This document shows, piece after piece, positions 15,517-23,684 of a stretch of 64,000 bases of DNA. The stretch is from Geodermatophilus obscurus (GTDB lineage: Bacteria > Actinomycetota > Actinomycetes > Mycobacteriales > Geodermatophilaceae). Position numbers and translations under genes: made by a program. The notes under the pieces were generated by a model. That model made no database searches and was not told the DNA's origin. It worked only from the letters and a program-made list of their open reading frames with translations. Every line of letters starts with the position of its first letter. The stretch's first letter is position 1. Where the stretch lies: the NCBI RefSeq assembly GCF_900115395.1, contig NZ_FOWE01000002.1:434001-498000 (forward strand), given 5' to 3'.

Positions 15517-18044
15517 AGCGCGTTGCCTTCCGGGGCTTCGGAGGAGGGGACGGAGGAGGGCCGGCCGCGCTCGTCGAGCAGAGCGGCGAGGTCGGCCAGG
15601 ACGGGATGCCGGACGAGGTCGGGCAGGGAGACGGTGCGGTCCAGCGCGATCGCCAGCTTCACGGCCGACAGTGACGTCCCGCCGCGGTCGAAGAAGCCGT
15701 CGGTCCGGCCGATCTGGTCGGCTGGGATGCCGAGCACCGTCGACCAGGCGGCGGCGACCCTCCGCTCGCTCGGCGTCCGCGGGGCGGTGGTGTCCTCGAC
15801 CACCGCAGCGAGCTGGCCGGCCAGCGCGGTGAGGACCTTGGTGTCGACTTTGCCGTTGGGGGTCAGGGGCAGACTCGGCCGGTGGTGGAAGGCGCGCGGC
15901 ACCATGTACGCCGGCAGGGAGGCGGCCAGCCGGTCCCGGAGGACGTCGTCCGGCAGCTCGTCGCCGGTGAAGAAGGCCACGAGGTGGCGGCTGTGGTCGG
16001 GCCCCTGCGCCACGACCACCGCGTTGTCGCGCACGCCGGGCACCCCGAGCAGGGTGTTCTCCACCTCGCCGAGCTCGATCCGGAAGCCCGAGATCTTCAC
16101 CTGGCTGTCCCGACGGCCGAGGAACTCCAGTTCACCACTGGGCAGCCAGCGTCCGGAGTCGCCGCTGCGGTACAGCCGCCGGCCCGGGCGGTACGGGTCG
16201 GGCACGAAGGCCCGGCGGGTCCGCTCCGGGTCGTTGACGTAGCCGCGGCCGACGCAGACGCCGGAGAAGACGATCTCGCCGGGCGCGCCCAGCGGCACCG
16301 GCACCAGGTGCTCGTCGACCACCCGTACCTCGACGTTGGGGATCGGGCGTCCCAGCGGTACCCGGTCGGTCTCCGGGACCGACCGCAGGACCGCGTGGTT
16401 GGTGTCGTCGGAGGTCTCGGTCAGCCCGTAGGCGTTGACCAGCGCGATGCCCGGCTGTGCGGCGAACCAACGCTGCACGAGTTCCTTCTTCACCGCCTCG
16501 CCGGTGACCGACACGCAGCGCAGGTCGGGCAGCCCGCGGGGGTGCGCCTCCAGGTAGGTCAACACGACCTCGAGGTAGGAGGGGACCACCTGCACCACGG
16601 CGACGTGCTCGTCGACCAGCTGGTCGACGAAGCGCGCCACGTCGAGGACGACGTCCTGCGGCACGAGCACGGTCCGCCCGCCGACCACCAGCGCCGACAC
16701 CAGCTGCCACAGGGAGATGTCGAAGCCCTGCGGGGCGACCTGCGCGACCACCCGGCCTCCGGCGACGCCGAGGTCGTCGATCTTGGCCAGGACGTGGTTG
16801 AGCATCCCCGCGTGCTCGCACATCGCCCCCTTGGGCTCACCGGTCGACCCGGACGTGAAGAACAGGTAGGCCAGCTGCCCGGGGCCGACCGCGACTCCGG
16901 GGCTGGTCGCGGGATGCCCCTCGTCAGCGGCGTCGCCGACGTGCAGCGCCTGCACGCCCGGCAGCCCGGCCAGGGCCGCGTCGAGCGAGGCGGTGCTGCC
17001 CGGCTCGGTGAGCGCCAGCCGGCAGCCGGCGCGGGTCAGCACGACGGCGATCCGGTCGGCGGGGAGGTGCGGCTCGACGGGCAGGTAGGCGCCACCGGCC
17101 TTGAACACCGCGAGGACGGCGGTCAGCCAGTCCAGGTCGCGCTCGGTGACCACGGCGACGACGTCCTCCGGCGCGAGCCCGCGGACCAGCAGCGCCCGGG
17201 CCACCCGATTGGCGCGGGCGTCCAGCTCGCCGTAACCGATCCGGGCGTTCCCGTGCACAGCGGCGATGTCGTCCGGACGTCGGCGGGCCTGCTCCTCCAC
17301 CAGCTCGTGCACCCGGCGGTCCGGCAGCTCGCGGCGGGGTCCGGCCAGCCCCACGAGCTGGAACTCGAGCTCCTCGGCGGAGAGCAGGCTCTGCCGTCCG
17401 GGATCAGCGTCGGGATCAGCGGTCATGAGCCGGAGCGCGGTGAGGTGGTAGTCGCTGATCCGCTGGGCGGTCGCGGCGTCCACGGCGTCAGTCCGGTACT
17501 GCAGCCGCAGTCCGAGGGAGGCGCCGTGCGGGACGGCGCCGACGGAGAGGACAGCGGTGTCGGGCAGGTCGCCACCGATGCCGTCCGGGTCGACCGCGGA
17601 CTCGGACGATGCGTCGGTCAGGCCGTGCTCCCGGCGGAGGGCCTCGAGGGGGGCGTCTCGGTGCGCCAGCAGCCGCGCCCGGGCGTGCGCGGCCTCCCGC
17701 ACCAGTTCGCGCCAGGAGCCGGCGCCGGTGTCCAGCCGGCACGGCAGCGTCCGGTCTTCCGGACCGGTCACGTAGCCGGTCAGTACCTCGCGATCGCCGG
17801 ACAGCGCCGTGAGTACCCGGGCGTGCGCGGCCAGCAGCAGTGCGCTCGGGTGGACGGCCAGGTCTCCGGCCAGCTCCCGCACCGCTGTCAGCAGCCCACG
17901 GGGTACCGGCGTCTCGTGCTCCGCCACACCTGGCACCGGGTCGAGTGTCCAACGCGGGAGCGTGGTCCGTCCGCCGGTCATGAGCACCTCCCGCCAGAAC
18001 TCGCGGCCGGCGTCCGGCGTCGCGACCGTGTCCACCGCGCTCAC
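15513..18044 (-). CDS. NRPS: partial condensation lobe, adenylation domain, peptidyl carrier domain
   Basis: An 843-residue synthetase. Residues about 1-235 resemble only the C-terminal half of a condensation domain; no HHxxxDG motif is present, so it should not condense. The adenylation domain spans about 245-740: A3 FFTSGSTGEPKG (395-406), A5 NAYGLTETSDD (537-547), A7 YRSGD, A8 GRRDSQVKISGFRIELGEVE and A10 lysine 732 (NGKVD). By alignment with PheA the pocket residues read D442 I443 W446 Q485 S512 T514 A538 D546 D547; the two late aspartates would suit a positively charged side chain. The carrier domain (FFDRGGTSLSA, serine 791) follows. No thioesterase. It overlaps the Pls-like gene and the dioxygenase gene by 4 nt each. 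Confidence 0.9.
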   Translation of the reverse strand: MSAVDTVATPDAGREFWREVLMTGGRTTLPRWTLDPVPGVAEHETPVPRGLLTAVRELAGDLAVHPSALLLAAHARVLTALSGDREVLTGYVTGPEDRTLPCRLDTGAGSWRELVREAAHARARLLAHRDAPLEALRREHGLTDASSESAVDPDGIGGDLPDTAVLSVGAVPHGASLGLRLQYRTDAVDAATAQRISDYHLTALRLMTADPDADPGRQSLLSAEELEFQLVGLAGPRRELPDRRVHELVEEQARRRPDDIAAVHGNARIGYGELDARANRVARALLVRGLAPEDVVAVVTERDLDWLTAVLAVFKAGGAYLPVEPHLPADRIAVVLTRAGCRLALTEPGSTASLDAALAGLPGVQALHVGDAADEGHPATSPGVAVGPGQLAYLFFTSGSTGEPKGAMCEHAGMLNHVLAKIDDLGVAGGRVVAQVAPQGFDISLWQLVSALVVGGRTVLVPQDVVLDVARFVDQLVDEHVAVVQVVPSYLEVVLTYLEAHPRGLPDLRCVSVTGEAVKKELVQRWFAAQPGIALVNAYGLTETSDDTNHAVLRSVPETDRVPLGRPIPNVEVRVVDEHLVPVPLGAPGEIVFSGVCVGRGYVNDPERTRRAFVPDPYRPGRRLYRSGDSGRWLPSGELEFLGRRDSQVKISGFRIELGEVENTLLGVPGVRDNAVVVAQGPDHSRHLVAFFTGDELPDDVLRDRLAASLPAYMVPRAFHHRPSLPLTPNGKVDTKVLTALAGQLAAVVEDTTAPRTPSERRVAAAWSTVLGIPADQIGRTDGFFDRGGTSLSAVKLAIALDRTVSLPDLVRHPVLADLAALLDERGRPSSVPSSEAPEGNAL

Positions 18045-20986
18045 CGGGTCGCCGCCCGGTGGCGCTGGCGGGCGCGGTGTCGGCCGGCCATCCGCTGTGG
18101 CGGGACGGCCTGGTGCTGACCATCGGAGAGGGCGTCCTGACGGAGCACCTCCATGAGCTCCTCCATGGTGTCGTGGGTGCGCCCGATCCGGGCGTGGCCG
18201 TCGGGAGCGGCGCTCGAGGCGGGGGCCGACGTGCGTAGGCCGGTGGGCAGTTCGTCGTCCCGCAGCTCCTGCGCCGGGTTGCCGCCCCAGTGCTCGGCCG
18301 GCAGGACCTCAGAGCCCTTCATGAGAAAGGCGTCGGGACCGAGATCCGCGCCGTCGCCGACCGTCACGCCGTAGTGCACCCAGGCGCCGACCCCGAGGGT
18401 GACGTCGGCGCCGATGGTGATGTGGTCGGACTTGAAGCCGCCGTCCTCCTGCGAGTGGCCCTGGATGGAGGTCCCGGCGTTGATGGTGCAGTCGTCGCCG
18501 ATGGTGACCAGCGTCCGCTCGGGGATGGCGGCGCCGTCGTCGAACACCCGGCGGCCGAGTCGGACACCCAGCAGCCGCCAGACGACGTTCTTGAACGGCG
18601 TGCCGTTGTAGAAGTTCGGCTGCGTGTCGGCCATCAGCTTCCAGTAGCGCTCGTGCCACCAGAAGTACGGGTCGTAGATCGAGCACTGCTGCGGGGTCAG
18701 CGGGCGGAAACCGGTGGAGGCGCGCTCGATCAGCACGGTGTACACGGTGACGAACAGGACGGCGACCACCATGGACGCCGCGAGCGCGCTACTGCCGTAG
18801 CGGTCGCTGAGGTCGAGGCCGGCCGTGGTGATCACGGCCAGTGCGAAGACATCGACCCAGCGGAGCAGCAGGAACAGGCCCATGGTGATGAGGTTGTGCT
18901 GGTTCTTGGCGGCCAGTCGGCGGGACAGCTCACCCGGGGCCTGGAGGTGGGCGTCGATCGTGGCGTCGCGGAAGACGGTGCGCGGGATCGTGAAGGCAGG
19001 GGAGCCCAGCAGCCCGACGCCCTCCCGGAGCTCCCCGTCGATCGGGATCATCACCTTCGTCGCGAGCAGGACGTCGTTCCCGACCATGGCCTCCGCGGGA
19101 TAGGCGACCGCGTTCCCGAGGAAGCTGTGTGCGCCGATCGAGACCCAGGACGCCCTGAAGGACGTACTGGAGAAGTCGGCGTTCGAGACCGACAGTCCGT
19201 CGGCGATCATCGTGCCGCTGCCGACGGAGGTCAGGTACGGGGTGTCGTGTTTCACCGCCTCACCGAAGTTCGACCCGGTCTGCTCCACCTGCCCGAGGTG
19301 GTACCCCAGGGCTCTCAGGTAGTGGACGACGTAGGAGCTGTTGCCGGTGAGCTTCAGCAGCGGCTTGGCGTTCGTCGTCTTCGTGATCGTCCGCTGCACC
19401 GAGTAGTGGAAGCCGTACAGGGGATAGACGCGGCCCGGTGTGATGAGCGCGCTCAGCAGCCGGGGGACGGTCGTGACGAAGAGGAAGCCGACGACGTAGG
19501 TGCCGAAGTAGAGGATCAGCGAGCCCACCAGGGCGTTGAGGTAGAACGTCGCGCTGGTCAAGGCCACCGGGCCGGCATCGAGCAGCTCGCCGAGGCCGGG
19601 GAACGCGAGGAACAGGAAAGCCAGTCCGCCGATCGCCAGCGGCAGGTCGACCAGCAGCACCGTGACCAGCTTGAGGAGCGTGTAGACCACCTTGCGGCGG
19701 GTGCGACAGACCCGGGGCGGGACCAGCCGGTAGTCGACGTCGGCCCGCCGGGCCGGCGCTCCGTGCCAGCTCTCACCCGCGGGCACCGCCTGACCGGCGT
19801 GCAGCGATGACCGGTGACCGAGCTGGGCGCCGTCCCCCATCGACGTCTCGGTGTCGATGACCGAGGCCTCGCCCACGACCACGTCCCTGCCGAGGGTGAT
19901 CCGGCCGATCTGGATCTGGCCGGCGTGGGCCCGGTAGCCGCTGATCAGGACGTCCTTCCGGATCACCGTCCCGTCGCCGATGGTCAGCAGGTCGGTGGCC
20001 ACCGGAACCTGCCGGACGAAGATCGCGACATCCCGGCCGACCTTCGCGCCCAGCGCCCTCAGGTACCAGACGTACAGCGGCGTGCCGCTGAAGAACAGCA
20101 GCATCGGATTCCGCTGGATCAGCGTCTTGACGATCCAGAAGCGGACGTACGCAAGACTCCAGACCGGGAACTGCCGCGGTCCGCCGCGCCCGATCAGCGC
20201 CCACTTCACCACGATGGGCAAGAGGGTGAGCCCGACGAAGGCCGCACCGCCGGCGACGACCGACCGCGCGTACAGGTCGACGATCCCCCCGCCGTCGGAG
20301 ATCCAGCCGTAGCCGGCCACGCTGACGGCCGCGACGAGGAGGCAGTAGCCGAAGAAGAACAGCGCCTGCAGGGTCCCGCAGAGGAGGTACTGCGCCGTCT
20401 TGGCGGGGGCAGGTGGGGGTGCCGCGGTCGGCACCGGGGCCGATCGCTCGACCGCGGCAGGCAGGTCGGCGCTGAAGGCTGCGGCCAGGCTGTGGATCGT
20501 CGGGTGCTGGTAGACGTCCTTCATCGAGACCGTGGGGAGGTCTGGCTGCTTGCGTACGCGGGCGCAGAAGCGCGCCATGACCATGGAGTCCGCGCCCAGG
20601 TCGTCGAAGACGTGCGCGTCGACCGGGACCTGCTCGACCTGCAGGACGTCGGCCAGCACCGCGGCCAGCTTGGTGTCGACGGGGTCGGTGGCAGGCGGCG
20701 GTGCGAGCGCCACCGCCAGGCTGTGGATCGTCGGGTGCTGGTAGACGTCCTTCATCGAGACCGTGGGGAGGTCTGGCTGCTTGCGTACGCGGGCGCAGAA
20801 GCGCGCCATGACCATGGAGTCCGCGCCCAGGTCGTCGAAGACGTGCGCGTCGACCGGGACCTGCTCGACCTGCAGGACGTCGGCCAGCACCGCGGCCAGG
20901 ACGGCCTGGGTCTGCGGGGCGTGCTCGTCATGAACGGCCGAGGCTGCTGCCGGGGCAGTCGTGAGGACCTCGATCGGGTGTCCCAC
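18041..20986 (-). CDS. Pls/PosA-type membrane poly(amino acid) synthetase terminal region with two tandem carrier domains and no adenylation domain
   Basis: A 981-residue protein. Two carrier domains have LGADSMVMARF with phosphopantetheine serines at 57 and 134. Then come six membrane helices in three pairs (about 200-226/240-265, 433-463/482-512, 699-723/734-754), each followed by a soluble hexapeptide-repeat, acyltransferase-like domain (about 310-425, 550-690, 800-912). This is the layout of poly-epsilon-lysine synthetase after its adenylation and carrier domains (TIGR02353-type terminal region), where the soluble domains perform iterative peptide bond formation at the membrane. Here the adenylation domain is missing and must be supplied in trans, presumably by the next gene, which it overlaps by 4 nt. 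AAGGAG lies 8 bp before the GTG start. The C-terminal 60 residues are basic and disordered-looking. Confidence 0.9.
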   Translation of the reverse strand: MGHPIEVLTTAPAAASAVHDEHAPQTQAVLAAVLADVLQVEQVPVDAHVFDDLGADSMVMARFCARVRKQPDLPTVSMKDVYQHPTIHSLAVALAPPPATDPVDTKLAAVLADVLQVEQVPVDAHVFDDLGADSMVMARFCARVRKQPDLPTVSMKDVYQHPTIHSLAAAFSADLPAAVERSAPVPTAAPPPAPAKTAQYLLCGTLQALFFFGYCLLVAAVSVAGYGWISDGGGIVDLYARSVVAGGAAFVGLTLLPIVVKWALIGRGGPRQFPVWSLAYVRFWIVKTLIQRNPMLLFFSGTPLYVWYLRALGAKVGRDVAIFVRQVPVATDLLTIGDGTVIRKDVLISGYRAHAGQIQIGRITLGRDVVVGEASVIDTETSMGDGAQLGHRSSLHAGQAVPAGESWHGAPARRADVDYRLVPPRVCRTRRKVVYTLLKLVTVLLVDLPLAIGGLAFLFLAFPGLGELLDAGPVALTSATFYLNALVGSLILYFGTYVVGFLFVTTVPRLLSALITPGRVYPLYGFHYSVQRTITKTTNAKPLLKLTGNSSYVVHYLRALGYHLGQVEQTGSNFGEAVKHDTPYLTSVGSGTMIADGLSVSNADFSSTSFRASWVSIGAHSFLGNAVAYPAEAMVGNDVLLATKVMIPIDGELREGVGLLGSPAFTIPRTVFRDATIDAHLQAPGELSRRLAAKNQHNLITMGLFLLLRWVDVFALAVITTAGLDLSDRYGSSALAASMVVAVLFVTVYTVLIERASTGFRPLTPQQCSIYDPYFWWHERYWKLMADTQPNFYNGTPFKNVVWRLLGVRLGRRVFDDGAAIPERTLVTIGDDCTINAGTSIQGHSQEDGGFKSDHITIGADVTLGVGAWVHYGVTVGDGADLGPDAFLMKGSEVLPAEHWGGNPAQELRDDELPTGLRTSAPASSAAPDGHARIGRTHDTMEELMEVLRQDALSDGQHQAVPPQRMAGRHRARQRHRAATR
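20484..20668. repeat. Direct repeat copy 1 (185 bp) encoding carrier domain 2 of the Pls-like protein
   Basis: This copy and the one 231 bp further right are identical over all 185 bases by direct comparison, including synonymous positions. It encodes most of the second carrier domain (serine 134). The identity indicates a very recent duplication or ongoing gene conversion. Confidence 0.95.
20715..20899. repeat. Direct repeat copy 2 (185 bp) encoding carrier domain 1 of the Pls-like protein
   Basis: Perfect partner of the copy at 20484-20668, in the same orientation and reading frame (offset exactly 77 codons). It encodes the first carrier domain (serine 57). The 46 bp between the copies encode a proline-rich linker. 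Confidence 0.95.
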
Positions 20987-21058
20987 GTCATGGACTCCTT
21001 CAGCGCGAGGAAGCAGGTCTGTGCCCGTGCGGGGGGATGCGTCGCCTGCGCCTCCGCC

Positions 21059-22096
21059 TCAGCGCGGGTCGGACGTGACGGACGACCGGTACGCGGATGA
21101 CCGTGGCTCGAGCACGGCCGGTCCCGCCTCAGCTCCCGTGTCCACAGGGAGCGCGTCCTTGCCGTACAGAGCCTCGACCCAGTTGGACTGGTAGAGGGTG
21201 TCGAGATAGCGCTCGCCGAGGTCTGGGGCGATGGCCACCGCGGTGACGTCCCACCCGTCGTGCCGGGCCAGCCAGTTCGTGGCGCCGCTGACCACCGTGC
21301 CGGTGGAGCCGCCGAACAGGAAGCCGCGGCGGGCCAGCCGGTGGCAGGCTCTGATGGTGTCCACCTCCTCGACGAGGACCACGTCGTCGACGAAGGACTC
21401 ATCGAGCAGTTCCGGGCGGACGCCGCTGCCCAGGCCGGGGATCATCCGTCGGGCGGCCGGGCTGCCGAAGGTCACCGAGCCGACGCTGTCGACCGCGACG
21501 ATCCGCACCGGCCGGTACCACTCCCGGAACCAGCGGGCGCAGCCCATCAGGGTCCCGGTGGTGCCGGCACCGACGAACAACACGTCCAGCTCGGGGAAGG
21601 AGCGGGCGATGGCCGGTGCCGTCGTGCGGTAGTGGGCCATCCAGGCGCGCGGGTTGCTGTACTGGTTGAGCCACACGTACCGGTCGTCGGAGGCGCACAT
21701 CGCCCGGACGTAGTCCTTCCGGGCGCCGAGGAAGCCCCCGACGGAATCGGGCTCGGTGATGGTGTGCACCCGGGCGCCCAGCGCCTCCATCAGCCGCCTG
21801 CTGGACAGGTTGCACCTAGGGTCGGTCACACAGAGGAATCGGTAGCCCTTGCTGGCCGCGATCATGCTCAGCGCCACACCGAGGTTCCCGGACGAGGACT
21901 CGATCAGGACCGCACCGGGCCGCAGGCTCCCGTCCTGCTCAGCGGCATCCACCATTTCCCTCGCGGTCTTGAACTTGACCGAACCGGCGAAGTTGAAGCC
22001 CTCGCACTTCAGGAAGAGCGAGTGGTTCGAGATCGATCGGAGATCGATGTACAGGTCCTCTTCGTTGAAGGCCTGGGGAGCGCATATGACTGTCAT
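21059..22096 (-). CDS. sbnA: 2,3-diaminopropionate biosynthesis protein SbnA (PLP-dependent, cysteine synthase-like)
   Basis: A 345-residue fold-type II PLP enzyme. GFNFAGSVKFKTAREM holds the PLP lysine, IESSSGNLGVALSMIAA is the asparagine loop, and VGAGTTGTLMG the phosphate-binding loop. SbnA joins O-phospho-L-serine and L-glutamate into the substrate that SbnB then splits to L-2,3-diaminopropionate. Its partner SbnB is 6.5 kb further along the same operon. I chose the ATG preceding TVICAPQAF, with GAGGAT upstream; the frame extends 54 bases further without a better site. A gap of 72 bp separates it from the Pls-like gene, so it leads the operon. Confidence 0.92.
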   Translation of the reverse strand: MTVICAPQAFNEEDLYIDLRSISNHSLFLKCEGFNFAGSVKFKTAREMVDAAEQDGSLRPGAVLIESSSGNLGVALSMIAASKGYRFLCVTDPRCNLSSRRLMEALGARVHTITEPDSVGGFLGARKDYVRAMCASDDRYVWLNQYSNPRAWMAHYRTTAPAIARSFPELDVLFVGAGTTGTLMGCARWFREWYRPVRIVAVDSVGSVTFGSPAARRMIPGLGSGVRPELLDESFVDDVVLVEEVDTIRACHRLARRGFLFGGSTGTVVSGATNWLARHDGWDVTAVAIAPDLGERYLDTLYQSNWVEALYGKDALPVDTGAEAGPAVLEPRSSAYRSSVTSDPR

Positions 22097-22280
22097 GATC
22101 AGATCCTCAGCGGCAGCGGATCGCTCAGTTGCGCTCTCGTACCGGCGCAATGAGGCGAATTGGCCGACGACGTGCGACGTCGACGACGAGCAGTGCAGGG
22201 ATCGCCTTCGGAGCGATCGGCAGGTGTGCGGTCAGCAGTGGGGCCACGGCGATCGCGTCCACGTGCGGCGGAGCCGCGTG

Positions 22281-22433
22281 TCACCTGGTGAAGCCGTGAA
22301 CCGGTGGGAGACCTGCATGGCAGGCGTGGCACGCCTCGCACTCCTCGACGACCACGACGGACGTGACGCGGTGTGGAACCTCTGCCCCCGTGCATGAGCC
22401 CCCCTCGTCAACCGACCACGAGTCGGCCTGCAT
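22281..22433 (-). CDS. Possible small cysteine-rich peptide gene (50 codons) upstream of sbnA
   Basis: A 50-residue frame begins MQADSWSVDEGGSCTG and ends with ECEACHACHAGLPPVHGFTR. By hand count G+C is about 70% at first, 52% at second and 80% at third codon positions, the pattern expected for a real gene in this region. Four cysteines include a CxxCxxC arrangement (CEACHAC). No clear Shine-Dalgarno precedes the ATG. It lies 184 bp upstream of sbnA on the same strand. It could be a small regulatory or leader peptide, a metal-binding peptide, a peptide precursor, or chance. I do not recognise a family. Confidence 0.35.
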   Translation of the reverse strand: MQADSWSVDEGGSCTGAEVPHRVTSVVVVEECEACHACHAGLPPVHGFTR

Positions 22434-23684
22434 TGCGCCAGCCGTCACCGCACCACGGTGTCGATCGTCAGGCTGTGCAATTGCGCGGGAGCCGTGGAGT
22501 CGCACGTGCCGATTAGCACGTCGTTGCGCCTCCGGGGCTGTGGGTACGACTCCTCTCGGCCCATTCCCTGAACCGCCCGGCCGCCGCGGGGTGAAGAGCC
22601 TGCGCTCGCGCGGTGGGCCTGTCAAGGCTCCGAGTGACCGCTGTGCATGAATTCTCAGTGCCTTCTCGGACGTACCTCGTTCCGTCATGAGAGCTCCGCA
22701 ACCCACCTCCGTGACGCAAGTCGAGACGCTGCTCACCGAACCGGTCCGGCTCCGAGTGGGAGGGGTTGCGGTCGCCGCAGCCGGAGCGGTCGCCGCCCGC
22801 ACCGTGCGCTGGCGCACGGCGGAGCGCGGACTCGTGGTCGCGACGCCCGGAGACGTGCTCGCTGCGGTACGGACGACCAGTCGCACGAGGAACTCCGCCC
22901 GTGTCGGCCCGACCGGATGTGGCCGGGATCACTGGTGCATACGGGCCTGCGGTGCCCTCCGTTCACGGGCGCAGGCCACGCGCCGTCCTCTTCCTGACCG
23001 CCATCGATCGACGGGCGTCCGGCCGAGCGACCTGGTCAGCGGAGCGACCGAACCGAGGGAGCCCCACCGAGCCTTGCCATTGCGGGCGTTGAGCAGCTCA
23101 CGACGGACACGTCCACGGCGGCGAGACGAGCGACGACCACCGGGACACCCCGGAGGTCGAGGGACCGCCGCGATGGCCCGCCGGAGCCGGTGATCGACGA
23201 GTCGGCCGACCCCGGTCATGGACTGACCGTTCGCCGACCGCCCGGCGCCGGCGCCGGCTGTCCCTGGAGCCGCCTCCGGACACTGGGCGAGCGCCGGGCC
23301 CGAGGTGCCGCCACGGCGTCGTCGGCAGGGTTCCGTCGGCCTGGTCGCTGTCGTGGTGGCAGTCGGCGGGGTTCGCGCCGGTGGGCGGGTGTCCGCCGTC
23401 GGTCGAACCGGCAGTCCGAGGGGCTGCGGGAACGACGGCGGACCCCGTGAACGCGATCACGGCGGCCCGGCAGTGTGGGGGTCGATCGCGCCGTCCGCCG
23501 GAACCCGCCGCGTCGCGGCCAGGTGCGGCGACTCCCGTCGACCCCGGGCCCTCCTGCGGTCCCCCTCGGGTGCTCACCGGCTCGCGGCGGCGTAGGCGCT
23601 CGGCCGTCGGGTAGACAGCAGGGGAGCAGTTCCGTCGAGACGGCTCTCGTCGCAGGCAGCCGACACCACGGGGGGACGAGCACG
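22434..23684. other. 1.25-kb region without a confident gene
   Basis: Several open frames occur on both strands, but all lack a ribosome binding site, start in odd places and encode arginine/proline/glycine-rich sequence with no recognisable domain. The most gene-like is a plus-strand frame starting at 22687, which I do not accept. The region separates the biosynthetic island from the signalling genes and could be decayed sequence left by insertion or deletion. Confidence 0.5.

Noticed and set aside
22097-22280. Iron box before sbnA, as expected for a siderophore operon
   Set aside because: No TTAGG...CCTAA-type sequence was seen upstream of sbnA, unlike the two clear or probable boxes elsewhere.
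22687-23193. Plus-strand frame of 168 codons in the gene-poor stretch
   Set aside because: The first 70 codons have some gene-like composition, but there is no ribosome binding site, and the second half is arginine-rich low complexity with no domain.
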